Translations under genes and position numbers: made by a program
Part shown: positions 8,223-16,311 of the stretch, piece by piece
Layout of the letters: each line of letters begins with the position of its first letter
Position numbering within the stretch: the first letter of the stretch is position 1
Notes under the pieces: generated by a model
Database searches by the model: none
Seen by the model: the letters and a program-made list of their open reading frames with translations, nothing else
Told to the model about the DNA's origin: nothing
NCBI GenBank assembly: GCA_014208095.1
Contig: JACHMT010000002.1
Span: 496,001-560,000 of the forward strand
Source: Actinospineispora eucalypti
GTDB taxonomy: Bacteria > Actinomycetota > Actinomycetes > Mycobacteriales > Pseudonocardiaceae
DNA: 64,000 nt
Reading direction: 5' to 3'

Positions 8223-9803
8223 ATGACTGTGCGTTACGTGGACGCGATCGTGGTGGTCGTCTATCTGATCGGCATAGCCGCGATCGGGCTGAAGCTGTCC
8301 GGCCGGCAGCGCTCGTCGGACGACTACTTCGTCGGCGAGGGCAAGATGTCCTGGTGGGCGGTGTGCTTCTCGGTGGTGGCCACCGAGACCAGCGTGCTGA
8401 CCGTGATCAGCATCCCCGGCGGCGCCTACTCCGACCAGGGCTTCGGCAACCTGGAGCTGGCGTTCGGCTACATCATCGGCCGGGTTGTGGTGGCCACCCT
8501 GCTGATCCCGCTGTACAAGCGCGGCGGGTTCGTCAGCGCGTACCAGTACCTGGGGGAGCGGTTCGGCCGGGGCCTGCAGTCGCTGGCCTCGGTGACCTTC
8601 GTGTTCACCCGGCTGCTGGCCGAGGGGGTGCGACTGTTCGCGGCGGCCATCCCGATCAAGCTCATGCTGGACGAGTTCGGCATCGCCACCAACTACCCGG
8701 TGATCATCATCGCCCTGTCGGTGATCACCGTCGCCTACACCTACCTCGGCGGGATCAAGGCGGTGATCTGGACCGACGCGATCCAGATGTTCCTGTACAT
8801 CGGTGGCGCGCTGCTGGCCATCGGGGTGCTGTCCGCGAGCGTCGGCGGCGCCGGGTTCGCCGCCGCGCTGGACGCCGGGAAGTTCCAGGTGTTCGACACC
8901 AACTTCGGCATCGAGCACGTGCTGACCAGCACCTTCGCCCTGCCCACCGCGATCATCGGCGGCGCCATCTTCGCCATGGCCTCGCACGGCTCGGACCAGC
9001 TGATGGTGCAGCGCATCCTGTCCACCCGCTCGGTGCGGGACGGGCAGCTGGCAATGATCGGCTCGGGGATATTCATCGCGCTGCAGTTCACCGCGTTCTC
9101 GCTGGTCGGCGCGCTGCTCTGGGCGTACAACGAGGGCAAGACCTACACGCAGCTGGGGCTGGGCAGCACGGACAACCTGTATCCGCAGTTCATTCTGCAC
9201 GCGCTGCCGGTGGGCATCTCCGGGCTGCTGGTCGCGGGCATCCTGGGCGCGGCGATGGGCTCGCTGTCCTCGGCGCTCAACTCGATGTCCAACTCCACGG
9301 TGGCCGACCTGATCTCGGTCTACCGGACCAACCGGCCGCCGGACGAGGTGATTCTGCGCCTGGGCCGGGTGATGACCCTGGTCTGGGCCGTGCTGATGGC
9401 GGCGTTCGCCTGTTGGTTCAGCGACAAGACGGGCAACGTCTACCTGACCGGCCTGGCCATCGCCGGGTACACCTACGGCGCGTTGCTCGGCGCCTTCCTG
9501 CTCGGCCGCCTGGTGCCGCGCGCCGGCCAGCGGGAGGCGGTCGCCGGGTTCGTGGTGACCGTGCTGGTGATGACCTTCATCGTGCGGGTGGTGCGGGTGG
9601 ACGTGCCGCTGGCCGCCGGCGGCACCAAGCCGACCGCCATCGCCGCGCAGTGGCTGGTGCCGATCGGCGTGCTGATCACCGTGGCGGTCGGGTGGCTCTG
9701 TCGCTTCCTGCCCTACAACCAGCGGCCGGCGCGCAGCACGCGGGAGACGGTGAGCGCGGAGTCCAGCAGCACCACGTCGGCGCGCAACCCGGACGCCAGC
9801 TGA
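8223..9803 (+). CDS. Sodium:solute symporter (SSS family), probable amino-sugar importer
   Basis: The 526-residue membrane protein has about 13 hydrophobic segments. It carries SSS-family features such as DDYFVGEGKMSWWAVCFSVVATETS near residues 38-62, the segment YLGGIKAVIWTDAIQ near 175-190, and GSLSSALNSMSNSTVADL near 345-362. The cluster context suggests import of N-acetylmuramic acid, N-acetylglucosamine or a related sugar coupled to sodium, but the substrate is not proven. ATG 8223 follows GAGGGGAAGC. The last 30 codons run antisense through the conserved 3' end of nagA, giving a polar Ser/Thr-rich tail that is probably not part of the ancestral protein. Confidence 0.88.
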   Translation: MTVRYVDAIVVVVYLIGIAAIGLKLSGRQRSSDDYFVGEGKMSWWAVCFSVVATETSVLTVISIPGGAYSDQGFGNLELAFGYIIGRVVVATLLIPLYKRGGFVSAYQYLGERFGRGLQSLASVTFVFTRLLAEGVRLFAAAIPIKLMLDEFGIATNYPVIIIALSVITVAYTYLGGIKAVIWTDAIQMFLYIGGALLAIGVLSASVGGAGFAAALDAGKFQVFDTNFGIEHVLTSTFALPTAIIGGAIFAMASHGSDQLMVQRILSTRSVRDGQLAMIGSGIFIALQFTAFSLVGALLWAYNEGKTYTQLGLGSTDNLYPQFILHALPVGISGLLVAGILGAAMGSLSSALNSMSNSTVADLISVYRTNRPPDEVILRLGRVMTLVWAVLMAAFACWFSDKTGNVYLTGLAIAGYTYGALLGAFLLGRLVPRAGQREAVAGFVVTVLVMTFIVRVVRVDVPLAAGGTKPTAIAAQWLVPIGVLITVAVGWLCRFLPYNQRPARSTRETVSAESSSTTSARNPDAS

Positions 9804-10846
9804 CCGACGTCGGACAGGCCCAGGGCGGCGGCCGGGGTGGTCGCGGTGACCCGGGCGGCGTCGGCAACCGACAGCCCGTACTCCTGGACGGCCCGTCGGA
9901 ACAGCACGTCCGAGGTGGTCACCCCGCCGGCCAGGGCGTTGTTGGACAGCATCCGGGCCACGCCGCCGGCCACCCGAACGTGGCCGCCGCCCAGCGTGTA
10001 CGCGCCGTCCGGCATGCCGGCGGCGGCGATCGCGTCGGTCACCATGGCCACCCGGCCCGGTCCGGCGGCGGCCAGCACCTGGCGCACCCAGGCGGCGTGC
10101 AGGTGCACCCCGTCGGCGATCAGCTCCACGGTGACCCTCGGGTCGGCCAGCAGCGCGAGCACCGGCCCGGGCTCGCGGGAGAGCGCGGCCGGCATGGCGT
10201 TGAACAGGTGGGTGGCCACGGTGGCGCCGGCGTCCACGGCCGCGTTGGTCAGCGCGAAGTCGGCCTCGGTGTGCCCGACCGCCGCGACCACGCCCGCTCC
10301 GGCGAGCGTGCTGATTGCGGCCAGCCCGCCCTCCAGTTCGGGGGCCAGGGTGACCATCCTGATCGTCCCCGCGCCGGCCTCGAGCACCTCCCGCACCTCG
10401 CCGGGCTCGGGCGGGCGCAACCACGCCGGGTTGTGCGCGCCGCACCTCGTCCCGGCCAGCCACGGGCCTTCCAGGTGCACCCCGGCCAGCTCCCCGGACC
10501 GCACGAACTCGGCCAGTTCGCCCAGCGCGCGGCGCAGCCGGGGGAGGGGCAGGGAGACCAGCGAGGCGATTGACGTGGTGGTCCCGTGCGCCCGCTGGGT
10601 GGCCAGCGCCGTGGCCACGGAAGCCGGCCCCTCCTCGTAGCCGCCGCCGCCCCCGCCGTGCGCGTGGATCTCCACGAACCCCGGCACCAACGTGAACCCC
10701 GCGCAGTCCACCCGCGTCCCGCTCGCCGGCGGCGGTTCGTCAACGGACCCCACCCCGACGATCCGGTCCCCCCGCACGTGCACCCACCCCCCGGGGAGCA
10801 CACCGCGCGAGGTGACCACGTCCCCACCCACCAACCCCAAGCTCAT
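9713..10846 (-). CDS. nagA: N-acetylglucosamine-6-phosphate deacetylase
   Basis: The 377-residue amidohydrolase removes acetate from GlcNAc-6-phosphate in the cytoplasm. Visible motifs are VPGFVEIHAHGGGG (metal-binding HxH, near residue 60), HLEGPWL with the metal-ligand Glu, VGHTEADF, THLFNAM, and the catalytic aspartate in VTDAIAAAG. Length matches the family (about 380). ATG 10846 overlaps the murQ stop by 4 nt, so murQ and nagA are translationally coupled. Its 3' end overlaps the convergent symporter gene by 91 nt. The last gene of a kinase-murQ-nagA operon, it would turn the GlcNAc-6P made by MurQ into GlcN-6P. Confidence 0.93.
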   Translation of the reverse strand: MSLGLVGGDVVTSRGVLPGGWVHVRGDRIVGVGSVDEPPPASGTRVDCAGFTLVPGFVEIHAHGGGGGGYEEGPASVATALATQRAHGTTTSIASLVSLPLPRLRRALGELAEFVRSGELAGVHLEGPWLAGTRCGAHNPAWLRPPEPGEVREVLEAGAGTIRMVTLAPELEGGLAAISTLAGAGVVAAVGHTEADFALTNAAVDAGATVATHLFNAMPAALSREPGPVLALLADPRVTVELIADGVHLHAAWVRQVLAAAGPGRVAMVTDAIAAAGMPDGAYTLGGGHVRVAGGVARMLSNNALAGGVTTSDVLFRRAVQEYGLSVADAARVTATTPAAALGLSDVGQLASGLRADVVLLDSALTVSRVLRAGRWL

Positions 10847-11847
10847 ATCGCGGGTTCCCCCGGCCCATGTCGCAGGTCTCGCCGGTCCATGTCGCCGGCC
10901 GCGCGCAGGGCCTCCCGCACCCCGCCACCGGCGCGGGTGAGCAGCTCGGCGGCCTTCTCCGCGTCCAGATCGGCGAGCAGCATGACGATCGCGGTCTTGG
11001 CGTGCCCGCCGGCCTCGGCCAGGGCCGCCCGGACCCGGTGCTCCTCGGCGCCGGTGGCCTCCAGCACGATCCGGGTAGCCCGCGCGCGCAGCTTCTCGTT
11101 GGTCACCCGCACGTCCACCATGAGGTTCCGGTACACCTTGCCCAACCTGATCATGCTGGCCGTGGAGAGGGTGTTGAGCACCAGTTTCTGGCTGGTGCCC
11201 GCCTTCATCCGGGTGGAGCCGGCGACCACCTCCGGCCCGGTGTCCAGCTCGATGGCCAGCTCGGCGAGCGCGCCCAGCCGGCTGCCCGGGTTGTTGGCGA
11301 TGCCGATGGTCGCCGCGCCGACCGCGCGCGCCGCCGCCACGGCGGCCAGGACGTAGGGGGTTCGCCCGGAGGCGCTGATGCCGACCACCACGTCGCGTGT
11401 CCCAGGGTCCAGCGCGGCCAGATCGGCGCGGGCCGCTTCCTCGTCGTCCTCGGCGCCCTCCACCGCGACCGTCATCGCCCGCTCGCCACCGGCCAGCAGC
11501 GCCCGCACCGACTCCGGCCCGGCGCCGTAGGTGGGGTCCAGCTCGGTGGCGTCCAGTACCGCCAGCCGGCCGGCCGTGCCGGCGCCGACGTAGATCAGCC
11601 GGCCGCCCTTCCGGAGCCGCCCGACGATCACCTCGACCGCCCGCGCCAACCGGTCCGCGACCGCCCGGACCGCGTCCACAGCACGGGCGTCCTCGCTGGT
11701 CAGCAGCGCGACGAGGGCCGGGACGGAGCGGGTGTCCAGGTCGGCCAGCTCCGGCCGGGAACGCTCCGTGGCCAGGCTGGCCAGCGGGGCCGGCCCGCTC
11801 GGTTCGTCCGATGGGCGGCCCCGCCGCCCGGCGCCAGCGTCGGTCAT
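10843..11847 (-). CDS. murQ: N-acetylmuramic acid 6-phosphate etherase
   Basis: The 334-residue protein has the MurQ SIS-domain signatures RLIYVGAGTAGRLAVLDATE near residue 85, the catalytic glutamate region around EGAEDDEEAA, VVGISASGRTPYVLAA, and AGSTRMKAGTSQKLVLNTLST near 215. MurQ cleaves the lactyl ether of MurNAc-6-phosphate, giving GlcNAc-6-phosphate and D-lactate. It sits between the sugar kinase (7 nt upstream) and nagA (4-nt overlap), the order expected for MurNAc use. The first 40 residues are low-complexity Gly/Pro/Arg, longer than usual. The C-terminal tail is also extended. Confidence 0.95.
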   Translation of the reverse strand: MTDAGAGRRGRPSDEPSGPAPLASLATERSRPELADLDTRSVPALVALLTSEDARAVDAVRAVADRLARAVEVIVGRLRKGGRLIYVGAGTAGRLAVLDATELDPTYGAGPESVRALLAGGERAMTVAVEGAEDDEEAARADLAALDPGTRDVVVGISASGRTPYVLAAVAAARAVGAATIGIANNPGSRLGALAELAIELDTGPEVVAGSTRMKAGTSQKLVLNTLSTASMIRLGKVYRNLMVDVRVTNEKLRARATRIVLEATGAEEHRVRAALAEAGGHAKTAIVMLLADLDAEKAAELLTRAGGGVREALRAAGDMDRRDLRHGPGEPAI

Positions 11848-11854
11848 GTCGCAC

Positions 11855-12814
11855 TCACCGGCGCGCCCGTTCCCCGGGGCGCACGGTCAACCGGTGGTGC
11901 GGCAGGTCGGGGCGGGCGAACAACAGGTGCGCCCCGTCCAGCGCATCGCCGCGCGGCTCCTCCCGTTTCACCCCCGGCGCCAGCACGGCCAGCTCCCGGT
12001 CGAACGCCTCGGTGAACAGCCCACCGGCCTGGAACAGCCCGCCCAGACCGGCCAGCGCGCCGTCCACGCCGGGCAGAGCGGCCAGCGCGGCGGCGGCGGT
12101 CCGGGCCAGCTCGCGGCCGGCGTCCGTCCAGATCGCCATCGCCTGGGCGTCGCCCGCCTCGGCCGCGGCCGCCACGTCCCGGGCGAACACCGCGACCGCC
12201 TGCCCGGGGCTGGACGACCCGTGCAGCACGGCCGGCAGCGTATCCAGCGGGCCGAACCGGGCGGTCGCCAACTCGTGCAGCACGGTTGGCTCGCCCCGCC
12301 CGTCGTGCGCGCGCAGGGCCGCGCGCAGGCCGGCCCGCCCGATCCAGTGCCCGCTGCCGTCGTCGCCGACCAGGTAGCCCCAGCCGTCCACGGTGTGGCT
12401 TCGGCCGTCCGGGGCCAGTGCCATGGCGACCGCGCCGGTGCCCGCCACCAGCGCCACGCCGGGCTCACCGGCCAGCGCACCGGCGTGCGCGATCGCCATG
12501 TCGTTGGCCAGCAACACCCGCTCCGTGCCGAACCGGCTGATCAGCCCGTCCCGCAGCGCGTTCACCGAGTCGCCGGACTGGCCGAGCCCGGCGAGCCCGG
12601 CCACCACCGCACTCACCGGGCCGGGGTCGGGCAGTTGCGCGTTGGCGGCGTCGATCGCGGCCAACGCCAGGGCCACCCCGGCGGCGTCGGCCAGGCCCAC
12701 CGCGCCGGCGCCGACGGCCAGCGCCGCCCGGCGGCCGTCGGTGTAGCGGGCCAGCCGGCAGCTGGTCTTGCCCAGATCGATGGCGATCATGGATGACTGG
12801 GTCGATGCGGTCAC
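11855..12814 (-). CDS. BadF/BadG-type N-acetyl amino-sugar kinase
   Basis: The 319-residue ASKHA-fold kinase has the phosphate-1 motif IAIDLGKTSCRLARY at residues 10-24, the DMAIAHAGAL segment near 105, ALVAGTGAVAMA and GWGYLVGDDGSGHWIGR near 120-160, all typical of BadF/BadG/BcrA-type sugar kinases including GlcNAc kinase and the MurK kinases of MurNAc. It probably phosphorylates MurNAc and/or GlcNAc at O6 to feed murQ and nagA downstream. GTG 12814 follows GAGGGAGGG; a later ATG at 12790 is less likely. The ACCATTGGT operator lies 15 nt upstream, placing the operon under the GntR gene at 7465. Confidence 0.88.
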   Translation of the reverse strand: MTASTQSSMIAIDLGKTSCRLARYTDGRRAALAVGAGAVGLADAAGVALALAAIDAANAQLPDPGPVSAVVAGLAGLGQSGDSVNALRDGLISRFGTERVLLANDMAIAHAGALAGEPGVALVAGTGAVAMALAPDGRSHTVDGWGYLVGDDGSGHWIGRAGLRAALRAHDGRGEPTVLHELATARFGPLDTLPAVLHGSSSPGQAVAVFARDVAAAAEAGDAQAMAIWTDAGRELARTAAAALAALPGVDGALAGLGGLFQAGGLFTEAFDRELAVLAPGVKREEPRGDALDGAHLLFARPDLPHHRLTVRPGERARR

Positions 12815-12828
12815 GGCCCTCCCTCAAG

Positions 12829-12846
12829 TTGGACCATTGGTACAAC
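12829..12846. promoter_or_regulatory. GntR operator, site 3, in front of the kinase-murQ-nagA operon
   Basis: TTGGACCATTGGTACAAC, read on the minus strand as GTTGTACCAATGGTCCAA, shares the TGTACCAATGG block with site 2. The palindromic core is ACCA-T-TGGT. It links this operon, 5 kb away, with the gntR-SIS intergenic region. Confidence 0.7.
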
Positions 12847-12923
12847 TTGGCCGCTCGAGGCGCAAGTATCTTCCGCGTACGCCGAACTGGGCGCACGCTC
12901 GGCAGGCGCGTTCCGCGCCGTCG

Positions 12924-13766
12924 TCAGCTCGCTTCCGGCCAGGGCAGGATCTGCCGGGGCACCACCGGCTCCCGCTTGCGCGACTTCCACTCCCTCGGAT
13001 AGCCCAGCGACACCTCGACGAACGGCACCCCGTCGTAGTGGGTGAGCCGGGGGATGTGCAGGTGGCCGTAGATGACGGCCGCGGTCCGGTACCGGCGGTG
13101 CCAGTCGGCGGTCAGCTCGGTGCCGCACCACTGGGCGAATTCCGGATAATGCAGCACACGGGTAGGTTCGCGTACCAGCGGCCAATGGTTGACCAATATC
13201 AGCGGAATGTCCGGATCGCATTCATCCAACCGTCCGGCCGAATAGGCCACCCGGTCCCGGCACCATTCGTCGAGGCCGCCATACGGCTCGGGATGCAGCA
13301 GGTACTCGTCCGTGCAGACCACCCCGGCGTCGCGCGCCACGGCCAGCGCCTCCTCCTTGGTGGTGGTGCCCTCCGGGCGGAAGGTGTAGTCGTACAGCAG
13401 GAACAACGGGGCGACCACGGCCGGTCCGCCCGCCCCGCTCCAGGTGGGGAACGGGTCCTCCGGCGTGAGTACGCCCAGTTCACGGCAGCGGTCCACCAGA
13501 TGGCGGTAACGCTTCTCGCCACGCAGCTGTACCGGGTCGGCGGACTGCGTCCACAGCTCGTGGTTTCCGGGCACCCAGATGACCCGCTCGAACCGGCCGG
13601 CCAGCAGTTCCAGCCCCCACCGGATGTCCGCCTCCCGCTCGGCCACGTCGCCGGCCACAATGAGCCAGTCCGAGGCCGATTCCGGCTGAATTCGCTCGAC
13701 GATTTCCCGATTGTCGCCGTGTCGCAGATGCAGGTCACTGGTGGCGAATAATTTGCCGGTCACCAC
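12924..13766 (-). CDS. Metallophosphoesterase
   Basis: This 280-residue calcineurin-like phosphoesterase shows all metal-binding blocks: SDLHLRHGDN near residue 10, VAGDVAE near 40, VPGNHELW near 68, NHWPL near 190 and YGHLHIPR near 235. Two metal ions would hydrolyse a phosphomono- or diester in the cytoplasm; the substrate is unknown. The start is GTG 13766 or 13763. It is divergent from the Rieske oxygenase gene with an 84-nt gap that holds a palindrome. Codons near residues 150-190 include some A+T-rich choices, unlike the rest. Confidence 0.88.
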   Translation of the reverse strand: MVTGKLFATSDLHLRHGDNREIVERIQPESASDWLIVAGDVAEREADIRWGLELLAGRFERVIWVPGNHELWTQSADPVQLRGEKRYRHLVDRCRELGVLTPEDPFPTWSGAGGPAVVAPLFLLYDYTFRPEGTTTKEEALAVARDAGVVCTDEYLLHPEPYGGLDEWCRDRVAYSAGRLDECDPDIPLILVNHWPLVREPTRVLHYPEFAQWCGTELTADWHRRYRTAAVIYGHLHIPRLTHYDGVPFVEVSLGYPREWKSRKREPVVPRQILPWPEAS

Positions 13767-13817
13767 CCCATCCTATGCGCGGCCGTTCCCTTGACGCCTC
13801 GGCCGCGCGCTGCTAAA

Positions 13818-13833
13818 GATAGCATTCGCTATC
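13818..13833. promoter_or_regulatory. Palindromic operator upstream of the Rieske oxygenase
   Basis: GATAGC-ATTC-GCTATC has perfect 6-bp arms and ends 17 nt before the Rieske ATG. It lies in a short A+T-rich patch likely to be the promoter. No regulator gene is next to it, so the binding protein is unknown. Confidence 0.5.
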
Positions 13834-13850
13834 CAGCCTGGGGGCCAGCC

Positions 13851-15209
13851 ATGACGGTTGAGTTCAGCCGCGAGTCCATGCGCACCGTGCAGGAGATCTT
13901 CGCCGCCGACCGCGGCGCCACACCACCCGCGCCGTACCTGGAGCACCACCCGCGTGACCTGGGCACCGGTCAGATCCCGGTGGCCCGTTACACCAGCTCC
14001 GAGTACCTGAAGCTGGAGTACGAGCGGTTGTGGTCACGGGTGTGGCAGTGGGCGTGCAACACGGAGGACATCCCGAACGTCGGCGACCACGTCGTCTACG
14101 ACATCGGTGACCGGTCCGCACTGGTGGTGCGGGTGGCCGAGGACCAGATCAAGGCGTACTACAACGCCTGCCTGCACCGGGGGCGGGCGCTGAAGACCGA
14201 ATCCGGCAACTGCGCGAAGTTCGTCTGCGGGTTCCACGGCTGGTCCTGGAACCTGGACGGTTCGCTGGACCGCATCCCCTGCCGGTGGGACTTCCCGCAG
14301 ATCGCCGACGAGGAGAACCGGCTGCCCGAGGTGCGCTGCGAGACCTGGTCGCAGTTCGTGTTCGTGAACTTCGACGACGACGCGGCGCCGCTGCGCGACT
14401 CGCTGGACGTGCTGCCCGAGCATTTCGCGCACTACCCGCTGGACGACAAGTACACCGCCGCGCACGTGCAGAAGGTGATGCCGGCCAACTGGAAGGTCTG
14501 CATGGAGGCCTTCCTGGAGGCGTACCACGAGGTGGCCACCCACCCGCAGATCATGGAGTGCTTCGCCGACGCGAACTCCCAGTACGACGTGTGGGAGCGC
14601 ACCAGCCGGCTGTTCACCCTGTTCGGCGTGCCCAGCCCGCACCTGGGCGAGGTCGACCAGGAGCAGATCTTCGACGCCGCCATGGGGTTCGTGCCGGACG
14701 TGCCGGTCGACGGGCTGAGCCGGGAGCTGCCGGACGACGCCGACGCCCGGGCGGCGCTGGCCGAGTACACGCGTGGCCTGATGAAGGGCATGCTCGGGCT
14801 GGACTGGTCGGGCAAGTCGGTCGCCGAGGTGGTGGACGCGGCGCAGTACTTCGTGTTCCCCAACTGGTGCCCGTGGAGCGGGCTGGCCAACGCGCTGCAG
14901 TACCGGTTCCGGCCCAACGGCGACGACCCGGACAGCTGCATCTTCGACGTCCGGATGATGTACCCGATTCCGCCCGGCGCACCCCGGCCGCCGAAAGCGC
15001 CGCTGCGCGAGCTGGCCCCCGACGAGCCCTGGGCCAACGCCCCCGAGCTCGCCGGTTTCAGCCTGCTGATGGAGCAGGACGAGAGCAACCTGATCGCCTT
15101 GCGGAAGGGCCTGCGGGCCACCAAGCGCACCGGCGTCAACCTCGGTGTGTACCAGGAGTCCCGAATCCGCCACTTCCACCAGCTGCTCGAGGAGTACGTC
15201 GGCGGCTGA
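13851..15209 (+). CDS. Rieske-type aromatic ring-hydroxylating oxygenase, alpha subunit
   Basis: The 452-residue protein has an N-terminal Rieske [2Fe-2S] domain with CLHRG near residue 105 and CGFHGWSW near 125 (CxH and CxxH ligands), and a C-terminal catalytic SRPBCC domain. There the iron ligands appear in EAYHEVATHPQ near 223-233. Such enzymes hydroxylate or demethylate aromatic, steroid or quaternary-amine substrates using electrons from a reductase. No beta subunit, ferredoxin or reductase gene is adjacent. ATG 13851 is chosen over an upstream in-frame ATG because homologous N-termini begin close to here, although no strong Shine-Dalgarno is visible. Confidence 0.9.
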   Translation: MTVEFSRESMRTVQEIFAADRGATPPAPYLEHHPRDLGTGQIPVARYTSSEYLKLEYERLWSRVWQWACNTEDIPNVGDHVVYDIGDRSALVVRVAEDQIKAYYNACLHRGRALKTESGNCAKFVCGFHGWSWNLDGSLDRIPCRWDFPQIADEENRLPEVRCETWSQFVFVNFDDDAAPLRDSLDVLPEHFAHYPLDDKYTAAHVQKVMPANWKVCMEAFLEAYHEVATHPQIMECFADANSQYDVWERTSRLFTLFGVPSPHLGEVDQEQIFDAAMGFVPDVPVDGLSRELPDDADARAALAEYTRGLMKGMLGLDWSGKSVAEVVDAAQYFVFPNWCPWSGLANALQYRFRPNGDDPDSCIFDVRMMYPIPPGAPRPPKAPLRELAPDEPWANAPELAGFSLLMEQDESNLIALRKGLRATKRTGVNLGVYQESRIRHFHQLLEEYVGG

Positions 15210-15335
15210 CGCACCCACCCCTTGACGGCTCGGCCCCTTGAAACTCGGCGGTGGAGCTAGCTGAACGGCCTTGGCGGGCCGGGGCGGTGACGGAGGGGGT
15301 AGGCCGGACGACCGCCGGCGGCTAGATTCGGCGGC

Positions 15336-16241
15336 GTGGCGATGCGGGACTACCTGGCCGGCGAGATTGCCGAGGACTTCTCCGACGGGTTGCTCGGCCG
15401 CAGGGAGGCGCTACGGCGACTCGGTCTGCTCGGGCTGAGCGTGGCGGCGGCGAGCTCACTGCTCGCGGCCTGCGCCGAGCCGGCGCCTTCCGCACCGGCG
15501 CCACCTGCCCCGCCGACCGGCGCGGCCGCCCCGCCCGGCCGAGGTGCCGGGGTACGACCGGGAGAAGAGGTCCGGTTCGCCGGCCCGGCCGGCGAGCTGC
15601 GCGCCGCGTGGGCCGCGCCGGCCGATGGTGCGACCCGCGGCGGTGTGCTGGTGCTGCACGAGAACCGTGGCCTCACCGCGCACTTCTACGACCTGGTCGG
15701 CCGGCTCGCCGGGGCCGGGTACGCCGCGCTCTGCGTGGACCTGCTCTCCGCCCAGGGCGGGACCGCCGCGCTCACCGACCCCGCCCAGGCGCCGGCCACG
15801 CTGGCCGGCAAACCGGCCCCGGCGCTGGTCGGGGACCTGCGCGCGGGCCTGGACGAGCTGGCCCGCCGGGTGCCGGGACACAAGCTCGGCGCCCTCGGGT
15901 TCTGCTTTGGCGGCGGCCTCACCTGGCAGCTGCTGCAGGCCGGGGAGACCCGTCTGGCCGTCGCGATCCCGTGCTACGGCCCGGCGCCCGACCAGCCCGA
16001 CTTCAGCCGGGCCAAGACCACCGCCGTGCTGGCCGTCTACGCCGCCCTGGACGCCCGGGTGAACGCCAGCCGGGAGCGCGCGGAGAACGCCCTGCGCGCC
16101 GCCGGCCTGACCTACCAGGTGCGCACCTTCGACGGCGCCGACCACGCCTTCTTCAACGACACCGGCGCCCGCTACAACGCCACCGCCGCCCAGCAGGCCT
16201 ATGACGCCTGGCTGGACTGGTTCGGCCGCTACCTGCGCTGA
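15336..16241 (+). CDS. Secreted dienelactone hydrolase family lipoprotein (Tat-type signal)
   Basis: The 301-residue protein begins with a twin-arginine-like segment GRREALRRLGLLG, a hydrophobic stretch, and a lipobox LAAC at about residues 42-45, so it is probably exported by Tat and anchored as a lipoprotein. The alpha/beta hydrolase domain has the dienelactone hydrolase nucleophile in ALGFCFGGG (Cys), the acid in ALDARVN (Asp) and the base in DGADHAFF (His). It follows the Rieske oxygenase in the same direction after 126 nt. The substrate is unknown; carboxymethylenebutenolidase activity is only a family label. A long hairpin follows the stop. Confidence 0.85.
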   Translation: MAMRDYLAGEIAEDFSDGLLGRREALRRLGLLGLSVAAASSLLAACAEPAPSAPAPPAPPTGAAAPPGRGAGVRPGEEVRFAGPAGELRAAWAAPADGATRGGVLVLHENRGLTAHFYDLVGRLAGAGYAALCVDLLSAQGGTAALTDPAQAPATLAGKPAPALVGDLRAGLDELARRVPGHKLGALGFCFGGGLTWQLLQAGETRLAVAIPCYGPAPDQPDFSRAKTTAVLAVYAALDARVNASRERAENALRAAGLTYQVRTFDGADHAFFNDTGARYNATAAQQAYDAWLDWFGRYLR

Positions 16242-16245
16242 CGCG

Positions 16246-16291
16246 CCCGTGAGTGGCGAGTAGCGCTATAGCGTCACTCGCCACTCACGGG
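16246..16291. terminator. Long perfect inverted repeat after the hydrolase gene
   Basis: CCCGTGAGTGGCGAGT (16246-16261) and its exact complement (16276-16291) form a 16-bp stem. The 14-nt spacer contains the palindrome CGCTATAGCG, so nearly the whole 46 nt can fold. It lies between two convergent genes and probably ends transcription. The modular shape also suggests a dispersed REP-like element, but no second copy is in this window. Confidence 0.65.
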
Positions 16292-16311
16292 GTCTGACGG
16301 AACGTCAGACC
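16291..16311. terminator. Hairpin at the 3' end of gltD
   Basis: GGTCTGACG-GAA-CGTCAGACC is a 9-bp stem with a 3-nt loop. It includes the gltD stop codon (16305-16307) and touches the adjacent long inverted repeat, so two terminators serve the two converging transcripts. Confidence 0.6.

Noticed and set aside
8354..10573. A 739-residue + strand frame across the symporter and nagA
   Set aside because: It is out of frame with the real symporter and antisense to nagA. Composition is Arg/Gly/Ala-rich with no recognisable domain.
13791..13850. An upstream in-frame ATG extending the Rieske protein by 20 residues
   Set aside because: The extension would run through the palindromic operator and A+T-rich promoter patch and gives a non-conserved N-terminus. 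ATG 13851 is preferred.
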